Of a stretch of DNA of 64,000 nt, positions 6,406-14,979 are shown piece after piece (within the stretch, counting starts at the first letter, position 1; every line of letters begins with the position of its first letter). This DNA comes from Nonomuraea helvata (GTDB lineage: Bacteria; Actinomycetota; Actinomycetes; Streptosporangiales; Streptosporangiaceae): the NCBI RefSeq assembly GCF_039535785.1, contig NZ_BAAAXV010000009.1:1984001-2048000 (forward strand), in the 5' to 3' direction. A program made the translations under genes and the position numbers. The notes under the pieces are model-generated. The model did no database searches. It saw only the letters and a program-made list of their open reading frames with translations, and had not been told where the DNA came from.

Positions 6406-9400
6406 CTAGTGGTCGGTTTCGCGGATGGCCGTGCCGACCTCACCCACGCGGTCGGCCAGCAGGCCGAGGGCGCCCACGGCCCGGGCCATCGGGTCGTCGT
6501 CGGCGCCGCCCAGGGCCTTGGCCTTGAGGTAGGCGGTCTTGATCTCCGCCCAGCGTTCGGCCTGGGCCGGGGTGAGGCGGCCGCGGAGCTCGGCCAGCTT
6601 GAGCAGGTTGGCCTCGGCGTCCGTGGTCAGGGTCTGGGCCTCGCCGAGGTAGTGGTCGTCGATCACCGCCTCCAGCTCGGCGTCGTTCATGGCGGGGACG
6701 ATGTGCTCCGCCAGCTTGTTCATGTTCCGGTACGACCCCTGCAGCCGGTACGGAGGCTCGGTGCGGGCGGCGTCGGACTGGGCGGCCGAGGCGATGTAGG
6801 CCTGGTTGTTGGCCAGCACGACCTCCTGGACGCGCACCAGCTTGGCCAGCACGCTGAGGATCTGCTCCAGCTCGGGCTTGCTGTACGGGTGCCGGAGCTG
6901 GTCCGGCCTGACGGCGGTGTCGCCCTTGGCGAGCCGTACGAGGAGCTCCACGTCCTCGCGGTCGCGGCCGGAGAGCGGTGCGAGCACGGGGTTCGAGGTG
7001 AGGGCGTTGTCGATGTAGCTCAGCGCGAACAGGTCGTCCTTGCCCGAGAGCACGTCGCCCAGGTTCCACACGTCGGCGCGGTTGGCCAGCATGTCGGGGA
7101 TGCGGAAGCGCCGCCCGGACTCGGTGTACGGGTTGCCCGCCATGCACACGGCGAACCGCTTCCCGCGCAGGTCGTACGTGCGGGTGCGGCCGTTCCACAC
7201 GCCCTCGATGCGCCGCTGGGCGTCACAGAGCGAGATGAACTTCTGCAGCAGCTCCGGTGAGGTGTGCTGGATGTCGTCGAGATAGAGCAGTGTGTTGTTG
7301 CCCGTCTCCAGCGCGAACGAGATCTTCTCCACCTCCTGCCTGGCTGTCGCGTCGGGCGCGTCCGCCGGGTCGAGTGAGGTCACCTCGTGGCCCAGGGCCG
7401 GGCCGTTCACCTTGACGAACACCAGGCCCAGGCGGCTGGCCACGTACTCCATCAGGGTCGTCTTGCCGTAGCCGGGCGGTGAGATGAGCAGGAGGAGGCC
7501 CATCTGGTCGGTGCGCTTGCCCGCGCCCGCCGCGCCGAGCTGCTTGGCCAGGTTGTCGCCGATCAGCGGCAGGTACACCTCGTCGAGGAGGCGGTTGCGC
7601 ACGAACGCGCTCATGACCTTGGGCCGGTACTCGTCCAGGCGCAGGCGGTGGCGTTCGGCCTCGACCAGCTCGCTCCTGCGCCGCTGGTAGGCCCGGTACG
7701 CCGGGATCCGCTCCTGCCGGAAGCGGCGCGTCCTCGTGAGGAGCTCGTCCAGCCGGAGGTCGAGTCTGCGGTCCTTGATACGGGGGTGGGTGCCCAGGAG
7801 GCCGTCCACGGTTTCCTGGGTGGCGGCGCTGGAGTCGTGCCGGGGCACGTCGCACAGCTGCACGGCGATGGCCTCCGCCGCCTCGGGACCCTGGTGGTAG
7901 GCGGACATCCAGGCGTGGGCCAGCTGCAGCCGCTCGGGGAGTGGCACGCTTTTGAGCTCCTCCTCGAACTCCCGCCCCTTCGCCGGGCCGAGGGTCCTCC
8001 TGAACCCGTCGAGGACGTCGCGGGCGGCCTTGCTCGTCACGAACCCGAACGGGCTGCCGCCGAGCTCCTCGACGAGGTACTCGCCGGCGAGCGCCGCTCC
8101 CGTGCCCCCTCCCTCCGCCCCTGCCGTGCCGGCCGCCGACCCGGCCCCGATGGGCGCGGCGCCGGGCCCCGGCGCACTCGTGCGGAGGCCCGCCATGAAG
8201 CGCGTGATCAGCATCCCCAGTTCGGCGGCCAGCGCGTCCAGGGCTGGCGTGGGCCCGAAGACGGCACGGGCACGGACCAGCGACACGGCCCGGGTGGTGA
8301 ATGTTTTACGTGAAACCTCGTCCAACCCGAAGGTCCAGAACAGCTGGGCCGCCGCCCGGACCTCGGCCGGATACCGCAGCAGCCCCGCCCCGGACCGCAG
8401 CCGCACCAGCACGTCCAGGATGGCCACGGCGTCATGGTCGTGGACGCCCCGCTCGTATCCCTCGTCGTAGCGGGATTCCAGGGCCTGCCGCACCACGTCC
8501 GGCAGGGAAGCGCCGGGCGGCAGGGAGTCCAGGAGGGACGCCGCCAGGTGCTCGCCCCGGTAGACCTCGGGCGTCTCCGACACCAGCAGCTGGTCCCAGA
8601 AGGGCTGGGTGTCGGCGAAGGAGGCGGGCACCGGCGACCGGTAGTCGGTCCCTGTGATCGCGAAGTACATGGACCTGTCATGCGGGACCAGCGTCAGGTC
8701 GATGGGCTGGGTGTTGACGGCGAAGCGGTGGCGGCCGAGCCGCAGCGTCTCGCCGCCGTCCGAGAAGAGGTCGAGCCGGTCCCGGAGGGCACGCAGCGCC
8801 TCCTGCTGGGCGGACTTGACGCGCCCGTCCAGCTCCTCGGCCCGTACGGCGTCCCCGAGCGAACGCAGCTCGGCGGCGGCCGAGCGGACCTTGGCCACCA
8901 TCGGGTCGGTGGCGAAGTAGGTGTTGACCTCGTCCAAGGAGGCGAGAGAGCCGAGGCGGCGCGTGATGCTGCCCAGGATGCGTTCGGCGGAGGCGAACAC
9001 GCGGTCGGCGCGCCGGGCGAGGCCGTCGAGCTGGGTCTGCTTGCGCGCCGAGAAGGCCTCGTAGACGTCCTCCCGCTTGGCCGACAGCTGCGCCGCGAAG
9101 TCGTCGAACTCGCCGAAGCGCGACTCCAGGGTCTCCAGCTGCAGCATCAGCCGCCCGAGCTGATCGTCGCAGGCGGCCGGGGTGTCCGCCATGGCCAGCG
9201 CGCCCGTGACGGCCTGGCCGAGCAGCGCGAACTCGGCGGCGAACGCGGCCCGACCCTCCGCACCGAGCAGCTCACGCCGGCGCCCGTCCAGGAGGGCGCG
9301 CGCCCGGTTCACCCCACCGAGGACCTCGGCGATCCGGCCCAGGATGGACGTGCGTACGGTGGCGTCGGCGATGTCCAGCGAGCCGACGACCTCCGTCACC

Positions 9401-11271
9401 ACCTCCAGCCCCTCCGCCTGCGCGGCCAGCCGGTCCGCGACGGGGGCGGCCTCCGCCACCGTCGCGATCGCGGAGGCGGAGTCGGCGAGCTCCTCGACCG
9501 CCGCGTGATAGGCGGTGAACGCCTCCGCGCCCTGCAGGAACGCGACCGCCCGCTTCCCGGCCGACGCCAGCTCCTCCGTCACGGACGAGGACAGCGCGTC
9601 CAGGGCGGCCAGGTCGATGTAGCGGGTCTCGCGCAACGTCACCAGGCGGCCCTGGGCCCGGCGGAGCGTGGCCAGCATGGTGACCCAGGCGTCCGCGGTG
9701 GCCGGATTGTCGGCCCGCGCCTGGCGTACCAGATGGGTGGTCTCCTCGGACGCCGCGGCGAGCGCGCCGGCGGCCTGGCGGGTGAGCTGCTCGACGTTCT
9801 CGTACTCGTCGAGCACCTGCTCGGCCGTGGCCCGCACGTCGGCGAGCGGCTCGCGCAGGCCGTGCTCCGCGAGCCAGTGGTAGGAGTCGAACGCCCGCGT
9901 GCAGGCGGCGATCAGCCCTTCGAACGTCCTTGTCGAGGGCGCCATCTCCTCGACCATCCGGGACACGGACAGGCAGTCGGAGATGCCGCGCACCAGCTCC
10001 GCGTTGCCGATGCGCCCCAGCGGTCCGGTCCCGGCGGGCTGGGCGGCGGCGTAGGTGTCGGAGACGTACGGCGTCTGCCAGACCTGCATCGGGTGGACCC
10101 GGGTGGGCTCGTCGGAGGTCGCGCGGAAGACCACCATCGTGCCGTCGTCGAACAGCGAGTAGCCGTGGCAGACGATGGGGTTGGCGACCTCCTTCCTGAT
10201 CACGTTGTACGGCAGCAGCAGCGAGCGTCCGTCGCCCCTGGCGTGGAAGACGTACAGGACGTCCTCGCCGTTGGGCGAGCGGACCATCCGCTCGAACTCC
10301 AGGTCCGTCACGTCCGTGTCGAACGTCTTGCTGACCCCGGTCGCCAGGTAGTAGCCGCCGGGGAAGATCAGCCCTTGGTCCTCGGGCAGCCGCTGACAGG
10401 CCTGGCCGATGCCGTCGAGCCTGATCACGGCCTTGGTGCGGAGGTTGAAGACCAGGTGGCGCCGGTCGGTCTCCTTGTACGGCCTGATCCGCATGAGGAT
10501 GAGCGGCCCCACCCTGGCGTACTCGACGTCGGCGTCCGCCAGGCTCTGCAGCGGCTCGGCGACCGGCTCGGCGTAGATGCCGGCGCCGGTCTCCGTGTTG
10601 TTCTCGATCTTGATGGTGAGGTCGCCGCCGACCGTCTCGACGAACACCTCGTCCTCGATCGAGATGTGCGGGTGCCGGCCGAGGACGTGGTCGTCGCGGG
10701 TGGTCGGCGTCCACTCGAAGTCGTGGGACGGGGGGAAGACGTGATCCCGCTCCCCCCTGTTGTCCAGATATTTCGGGACCCCGCCGTTACTGACCGCCCA
10801 CCGCAGCACCCGCAGGTCAGCCGGACCCGTCTGGAACACCGCCAGCAGCTTGCCCTCGACCCGCCTGAGCTGCTGCAGCCGGGTCTCCTTGTAGTACCGG
10901 TACAGCTCGGCGAAGTCCTTCTTGAACGCCGGATCGTCCAGCGTCTCCAGCTTGCCGGCGTCGAACCTGAACGCGTCGCCCTCCCTGGAGAACCGGTGCA
11001 CGGCGAACACGTCCGCCACCGCCGTCTCCGGCTTGAGCCCGATGAACACGTTGTAGCCGAAGAGCATCACGTCGCCCAGGGAGACGATGTCCCTGGGGAC
11101 GCAGTTGTTCTCCGTACGGATCCGCTCGGTGCCCAGCAGGCGCAGCTCCGCGCCGCCGAAGACCTCCAGCCGCTCGCCGTTGAGCCTTCCGGCCGCCGCC
11201 GTCAGGGCCTTGGCCTGGGCCTGGAGCCGGTTCCTGAGGACCTCGTACGTCCCCGCCTCCAGCTCGCCCAC
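6406..11271 (-). CDS. Giant AAA+ ATPase ('DNA repair ATPase' family) with coiled-coil centre
   Basis: 1621 residues. The N-terminal part (about 1-450) is rich in beta strands. Residues about 460-900 are heptad-rich alpha helix. A C-terminal AAA+ module of MoxR style follows: Walker A PPGYGKTT at about 1265-1272, Walker B TLLYLDDIQ at about 1327-1335, sensor 1 within CMAGNPYTE near 1380, and SYRNMNK near 1514 in the sensor-2 position. Databases call such proteins 'DNA repair ATPase', but I know of no experimental basis for that name. GTG 11271 follows the flotillin TGA after one base, so translation is coupled. With the NfeD-like and flotillin genes it probably acts at membrane microdomains, remodelling a protein partner. 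The gene also contains a parS-like site. Confidence 0.85.
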   Translation of the reverse strand: MGELEAGTYEVLRNRLQAQAKALTAAAGRLNGERLEVFGGAELRLLGTERIRTENNCVPRDIVSLGDVMLFGYNVFIGLKPETAVADVFAVHRFSREGDAFRFDAGKLETLDDPAFKKDFAELYRYYKETRLQQLRRVEGKLLAVFQTGPADLRVLRWAVSNGGVPKYLDNRGERDHVFPPSHDFEWTPTTRDDHVLGRHPHISIEDEVFVETVGGDLTIKIENNTETGAGIYAEPVAEPLQSLADADVEYARVGPLILMRIRPYKETDRRHLVFNLRTKAVIRLDGIGQACQRLPEDQGLIFPGGYYLATGVSKTFDTDVTDLEFERMVRSPNGEDVLYVFHARGDGRSLLLPYNVIRKEVANPIVCHGYSLFDDGTMVVFRATSDEPTRVHPMQVWQTPYVSDTYAAAQPAGTGPLGRIGNAELVRGISDCLSVSRMVEEMAPSTRTFEGLIAACTRAFDSYHWLAEHGLREPLADVRATAEQVLDEYENVEQLTRQAAGALAAASEETTHLVRQARADNPATADAWVTMLATLRRAQGRLVTLRETRYIDLAALDALSSSVTEELASAGKRAVAFLQGAEAFTAYHAAVEELADSASAIATVAEAAPVADRLAAQAEGLEVVTEVVGSLDIADATVRTSILGRIAEVLGGVNRARALLDGRRRELLGAEGRAAFAAEFALLGQAVTGALAMADTPAACDDQLGRLMLQLETLESRFGEFDDFAAQLSAKREDVYEAFSARKQTQLDGLARRADRVFASAERILGSITRRLGSLASLDEVNTYFATDPMVAKVRSAAAELRSLGDAVRAEELDGRVKSAQQEALRALRDRLDLFSDGGETLRLGRHRFAVNTQPIDLTLVPHDRSMYFAITGTDYRSPVPASFADTQPFWDQLLVSETPEVYRGEHLAASLLDSLPPGASLPDVVRQALESRYDEGYERGVHDHDAVAILDVLVRLRSGAGLLRYPAEVRAAAQLFWTFGLDEVSRKTFTTRAVSLVRARAVFGPTPALDALAAELGMLITRFMAGLRTSAPGPGAAPIGAGSAAGTAGAEGGGTGAALAGEYLVEELGGSPFGFVTSKAARDVLDGFRRTLGPAKGREFEEELKSVPLPERLQLAHAWMSAYHQGPEAAEAIAVQLCDVPRHDSSAATQETVDGLLGTHPRIKDRRLDLRLDELLTRTRRFRQERIPAYRAYQRRRSELVEAERHRLRLDEYRPKVMSAFVRNRLLDEVYLPLIGDNLAKQLGAAGAGKRTDQMGLLLLISPPGYGKTTLMEYVASRLGLVFVKVNGPALGHEVTSLDPADAPDATARQEVEKISFALETGNNTLLYLDDIQHTSPELLQKFISLCDAQRRIEGVWNGRTRTYDLRGKRFAVCMAGNPYTESGRRFRIPDMLANRADVWNLGDVLSGKDDLFALSYIDNALTSNPVLAPLSGRDREDVELLVRLAKGDTAVRPDQLRHPYSKPELEQILSVLAKLVRVQEVVLANNQAYIASAAQSDAARTEPPYRLQGSYRNMNKLAEHIVPAMNDAELEAVIDDHYLGEAQTLTTDAEANLLKLAELRGRLTPAQAERWAEIKTAYLKAKALGGADDDPMARAVGALGLLADRVGEVGTAIRETDH
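8302..8317. promoter_or_regulatory. parS-like ParB-binding site inside the ATPase gene
   Basis: TGTTTTACGTGAAACC matches the actinomycete core GTTTCACGTGAAAC at 13 of 14 positions. Read on the coding (minus) strand, the same bases give codons GTT TCA CGT AAA ACA, five in a row ending in A or T in a gene that otherwise almost always ends codons in G or C. That pattern suggests selection on the DNA, not the protein. If real, ParB loads here and the window is likely near the replication origin. Confidence 0.65.
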
Positions 11272-11272
11272 G

Positions 11273-13369
11273 TCAGCCCTTCACCCCGGCCAGCGCGGCC
11301 ACCGGGGAGTCGGCCACGCCCAGCCTGCGGGCCGTCTCCAGCAGCTCGCCGAGCGCCGTGGCCTGCGGGCCGCCGTCCTGGATGAGCCGCAGGAGCAGGG
11401 CGGAGACGGTCAGGTTCTTGATGTCCTCGGTACGCACGCCGCCGATCACGTTCGCCAGGTCGGCCGCCAGGCTCGCCGAGCCGTTGACGTACGGCGAGAC
11501 CAGCGCCCCGGCGACCTCGGAGTGGTCCACGAAGCCGTCGACCACCTTGCCCGCGGTGATGGACCCGACCATCTTGTCGAAGAACATCGTGTCGCCGCCG
11601 ACGATGTCGATGTTCGCCTTGGCCAGCCCCGCGGCCAGCACGGTCGCCTGCGACTCCGCCACCTGCCGAGACACGTCGATGTGCTTGAGCTTGATCTCCT
11701 TGTCGGCCTCCAGGCGCAGGCGGTACTCCTCGTGCTCCCTGCTGGCCTCGTCCAGCGCCGCCATCGCGGCCGCCTTGGCCGTGAGGCCTTCGGCCTCGGC
11801 CTTGAGCTTCTCGCCCACCGCGGCCGCGCCGGCCAGCGCCATCGCCTGCTCGCCCTCGGCCTGCGCCTTGATCCGGTCGCCCTCGACCAGGGCCATGGCC
11901 TTGGCGCCCTCGGCCTCGGCGGCCAGCTTCTCCTTCAGCACGAGAGCCTCCGCGCGGCCCACCTTCTCGATGGCCTCGGCGTCGCGCTCCTTGACCTGCA
12001 CCTGCGCCAGCCCCGCCGCGGCCGACTCGGCCTGGACGCCCTCGGCCAGCCGGATCTTGGCGCGGGCCTCCAGCTCGGCGGCCTGCTGCCTGGCCTCGGC
12101 GAGCACCAGCTCCTCGCGCGCCTTGAACTTGGACGCGGCCTCCGCGGCCTCGGCCGCCTTGATGTCCTTGACCAGGTTCTCCTGGGCCTCGGCCTCGGCG
12201 GCGATGATCACTGTCTGACGGGTGCGCTCGGCCTCCTCGACCACGCGCAGCCGCTTGATGCTCTCCTCCTGCTCGGCCACGGTCTTGTCGACCGCGATGC
12301 GCTCGCGGATGACCTCGGCGATCGAGCGCTTCTCGGTCTCGACCTCCTTGTCCTTGGCGATGCGCGACAGCTCGGTCTCCCGCTCGCGGGCGATGACCTC
12401 CAGCAGGCGGTCCTTCTCGATCCGCTCGGACTCGATCGCGATCACGCGCTCGCGGTTCTTCTCGGCGACCGCCACCTCGCGGGCGCGGTTCTCGTTCTGC
12501 ACGCCGAGCTGCTCGTCCGCCTTGAGGTTCGCGCTCTGGGCGCGCAGCCGCTCCTCGGCCTGCACGCGGGCGATCTCCGCCTCCTCGCGGGCCTTGACGG
12601 TCTCGATCTCCCGCCGCTGCTTGAGCTCGGCGTCGGCCTGGCGGCGCTGCAGTTCCAGGATGGCCTCGCGGGCGTCGACGTTCTGGCGGGTGATCTCCTT
12701 CTCCTCGTTGCGCTGGAACTCGTTCGTCCGCACGTGCTCGATCGCCGTCAGCTCGGTGATCTTGCGGATGCCCTGGGCGTCGAGGATGTTGCTCTTGTCG
12801 AGCTGCATCAGCGAGGTCTGCTCGAGGTAGTCGATGGCGGCGTCCTCGAGGCTGTAGCCGTTCAGGTCGGTGCCGATGAGCCGGACGATCTCATCTCTGA
12901 ACTCGTCGCGCTTGGTGTAGAGGTCCACGAAGTCGAGCTGCTTGCCGGCGGTCTTGAGCGCCTCGGAGAACTTCGCGTTGAACAGCTCCTGCAGCGTCGC
13001 CTCGTCGCTGGCCCTGGCGGTGCCGATGGCCTGGGCGACCTTGATGACGTCCTCGGCGGTCTTGTTCACGCGGACGAAGAACGTGATCTTGATGTCGGCC
13101 CTGATGTTGTCCCGGCAGATCAGGCCCTCGCGGCCGGTCCGCTCGATCTCGATGGTCTTGACCGAGATATCCATGATCTCGGCCTTGTGGACGACGGGCA
13201 GGACCACGGCGCCGGTGAACGTCACATCCACCTTGTTGACTTTGGAGACGATCAGCGCCTTACCTTGCTCCACCTTGCGGAAAAGGCGGCCTATGACGGC
13301 GAGCAGGCCAATCACGATGACCAGGATGACGGCGAGAAATACGCCGAAGCCGGTGGAGATGATGTCCAT
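11273..13369 (-). CDS. Flotillin-like SPFH/band-7 protein (YqiK type)
   Basis: 698 residues. A single N-terminal membrane segment (about 8-27, VFLAVILVIVIGLLAVIGRL) is followed by the SPFH domain (about 30-210) and a long charged coiled coil (about 215-560) full of EAE/KAR repeats, the classical flotillin stalk. A globular C-terminal tail starts near SQATVLAAGLAKANIDIVGG, a flotillin signature. It should oligomerise under the membrane and organise microdomains. ATG 13369 shares one base with the TGA of the NfeD-like gene (TGATG), and its own TGA is one base from the ATPase GTG. The set resembles enterobacterial yqiJ-yqiK with an added ATPase. Confidence 0.9.
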   Translation of the reverse strand: MDIISTGFGVFLAVILVIVIGLLAVIGRLFRKVEQGKALIVSKVNKVDVTFTGAVVLPVVHKAEIMDISVKTIEIERTGREGLICRDNIRADIKITFFVRVNKTAEDVIKVAQAIGTARASDEATLQELFNAKFSEALKTAGKQLDFVDLYTKRDEFRDEIVRLIGTDLNGYSLEDAAIDYLEQTSLMQLDKSNILDAQGIRKITELTAIEHVRTNEFQRNEEKEITRQNVDAREAILELQRRQADAELKQRREIETVKAREEAEIARVQAEERLRAQSANLKADEQLGVQNENRAREVAVAEKNRERVIAIESERIEKDRLLEVIARERETELSRIAKDKEVETEKRSIAEVIRERIAVDKTVAEQEESIKRLRVVEEAERTRQTVIIAAEAEAQENLVKDIKAAEAAEAASKFKAREELVLAEARQQAAELEARAKIRLAEGVQAESAAAGLAQVQVKERDAEAIEKVGRAEALVLKEKLAAEAEGAKAMALVEGDRIKAQAEGEQAMALAGAAAVGEKLKAEAEGLTAKAAAMAALDEASREHEEYRLRLEADKEIKLKHIDVSRQVAESQATVLAAGLAKANIDIVGGDTMFFDKMVGSITAGKVVDGFVDHSEVAGALVSPYVNGSASLAADLANVIGGVRTEDIKNLTVSALLLRLIQDGGPQATALGELLETARRLGVADSPVAALAGVKG

Positions 13370-13923
13370 CAGTGCTCACTTTCGTAGGGCATGACCCAGA
13401 AGAATTCGCCGTCTTTGTCGTATTCGAAGATGAGGGCGTTGTCGCCGCGGGCCAGCCGGTCCCGGCCGGTCGTACGTACCTGCACGACCGCGGACGAGCC
13501 GTCGGCGGCGGTGACCTCGGCCTGCCCGAAGTCGGGCGTGGCCGCGCCGGTGCGGATCACGCACATCTGGCCGACGAAGTCGCCGCGCGAGTGACGGTCC
13601 CCGTCAGGGAACAGCCGGCGCAGCGGAACCAGCAGGCCACGGGTGGTGAGCCAGGCAACGGCCAGTGCGACGAAAGGGACGGCGAACAGCAGGCCGCCAC
13701 TCGCCACCGCCACGCTGCCGATCAGGCAGAGCAGCCAGGCCAGTGCGATCAACAGCGAGAGCGCGATCCCGGCGGGGACTCCCCCGAGGCCCATCCAGGC
13801 GGCGTCGTCCTCCAGCTCGAACAGCCCGGTGATCACGGTCAGCCAATAACCGACGACCACCACGAGAAGGAAAGTGAAAATGACAGTCGGAAAGCTCAGT
13901 ACGGTCTCTAAGAACTCGGTCAT
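13369..13923 (-). CDS. NfeD/YqiJ-like membrane protein with C-terminal OB fold
   Basis: 184 residues. Three hydrophobic segments (about 12-32, 50-72 and 73-92) precede a soluble domain (about 105-184) with the beta-rich pattern of NfeD/OB-fold proteins: DFVGQMCVIRTG, then GQAEVTAADGSSAVVQV, then GDNALIFEYDKDGEFFWV. Proteins of this type partner flotillins. ATG 13923 has a GAGG-type ribosome site. It is first in a three-gene operon with the flotillin and giant ATPase, joined by a TGATG overlap. The promoter must lie in the roughly 95 bases before the divergent oxidoreductase promoter. Confidence 0.85.
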   Translation of the reverse strand: MTEFLETVLSFPTVIFTFLLVVVVGYWLTVITGLFELEDDAAWMGLGGVPAGIALSLLIALAWLLCLIGSVAVASGGLLFAVPFVALAVAWLTTRGLLVPLRRLFPDGDRHSRGDFVGQMCVIRTGAATPDFGQAEVTAADGSSAVVQVRTTGRDRLARGDNALIFEYDKDGEFFWVMPYESEH

Positions 13924-14017
13924 CCCGCCTCGGTTTGCGATCCCCCGTTGACGTCCTGACGGACTCTATACAGATAAAGCGCGACTAAAGAGGAAAGTTC
14001 CCGATAAGTCTGGCCAG

Positions 14018-14056
14018 TTGACCTCAACTTCGGTTGAGGTTGCATGCTGGCGCTCA
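14018..14056 (+). promoter_or_regulatory. MerR-type promoter with SoxR-like palindrome, leaderless start
   Basis: The -35 TTGACC (14018-14023) and -10 CATGCT (14043-14048) are separated by 19 bases, the over-long spacing that MerR-family activators correct. The spacer holds ACCTCAACTTCGGTTGAGGT (14021-14040), a perfect 8-4-8 palindrome close to the SoxR box layout. Transcription would start about seven bases after the -10, at or next to ATG 14056. No MerR gene is adjacent. Confidence 0.7.
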
Positions 14057-14979
14057 TGACTGAAGTGATGAGAGCGGCCGCCTTCGCCGAGCCGGGCGGT
14101 CCTGAGGTGCTGAAGGTGATGGAGCTGCCCGCCCCGCAGGCGGGTCCGGGAGAGGTGCGCGTGCGGGTGCGGGCGGCCGGGGTGCAGCCGTTCGACGCGT
14201 CCGTGCGGCAGGGGTGGCTGCCGGCGTTCATCTCCTCGATGCCCTACCCGCGCATTCCCGGCAATGAGTTCGCGGGCGTGGTGGACCAGGTGGGCGAGGG
14301 GGTCACCGGGGTGTCGGCGGGGGACGAGGTGCTCGGCTTCTCGGCCCTGCGCTCCTACGCCGAGTACGTCGTGGTCCCGGTGGCGAACGTGGCGCCCAAG
14401 CCCGCCGAGGTGCCCTGGGAGGTGGCCGGCGGGCTTACCTCGGGCGTGCAGACCGCCGAGCTGGCGATCGACGGGCTCGGCCTGGCGGCGGGCGAGACGC
14501 TGCTCGTGCACGGCGCGGCCGGGTCCGTGGGCACGGCCGCGGTGCAGATCGCCCGGCGGCGCGGGGCCACCGTGATCGGCACGGCCCGCGAGGTCAACCA
14601 CGAGTACCTGCGTGACCTCGGCGCCGTGCCGGTGGCCTACGGCGAAGGGCTGGCGGAGCGGGTGCGCGCGCTCGCGCCCGGCGGCGTGGACGCGGCACTG
14701 GACGGGGCCGGGGGCCACGCGCTGGAGGTCTCGCTCGAGCTGGTCGAGGACCGGGACCGGATCGTCACGCTGGTCGAGCACGGCAAGGCGGCCGAGCTGG
14801 GCGTCCGGCTCGTCCAGGGTGAGCGCTCCGCCGAGCGGCTCGGGCGCTACGCCGCCCTGATCGCGGAGGGGGCATTCAGGTTCGCGGTGCGGCGGACGTA
14901 CCGGCTGGAGGAGGCGGCGGAGGCGCACAGGGAGATCGAGGCCGGGCACGGCCGGGGGAAGGTCGTCCTTACGATCTGA
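14056..14979 (+). CDS. NADP-dependent oxidoreductase (MDR / quinone reductase type)
   Basis: 307 residues from ATG 14056. ATG 14044 lies inside the -10 element, so it cannot be the start if the promoter call is right. The GroES-like N terminus (MRAAAFAEPGGPEVLKVMEL) and Rossmann motif LLVHGAAGSVGTAAVQIA place it in the zinc-independent MDR group. The C terminus RLEEAAEAHREIEAGHGRGKVVL is typical of quinone oxidoreductases. It probably reduces reactive carbonyls or quinones with NADPH. The palindrome in its promoter suggests redox or drug induction through a MerR/SoxR-type activator encoded elsewhere. It overlaps the converging kinase gene by 11 bases. Confidence 0.88.
   Translation: MTEVMRAAAFAEPGGPEVLKVMELPAPQAGPGEVRVRVRAAGVQPFDASVRQGWLPAFISSMPYPRIPGNEFAGVVDQVGEGVTGVSAGDEVLGFSALRSYAEYVVVPVANVAPKPAEVPWEVAGGLTSGVQTAELAIDGLGLAAGETLLVHGAAGSVGTAAVQIARRRGATVIGTAREVNHEYLRDLGAVPVAYGEGLAERVRALAPGGVDAALDGAGGHALEVSLELVEDRDRIVTLVEHGKAAELGVRLVQGERSAERLGRYAALIAEGAFRFAVRRTYRLEEAAEAHREIEAGHGRGKVVLTI

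Noticed and set aside
8434..11385. A 983-residue open frame on the plus strand opposite the giant ATPase
   Set aside because: Its composition (long runs of Arg, Gly, Val, His) is that of an antisense shadow in GC-rich DNA. The minus frame has the Walker motifs and consistent GC3.
11087..13387. A 766-residue plus-strand frame opposite flotillin
   Set aside because: It is a shadow of the repetitive coiled-coil codons; it has no recognisable domain and is exactly antisense to the flotillin stalk.
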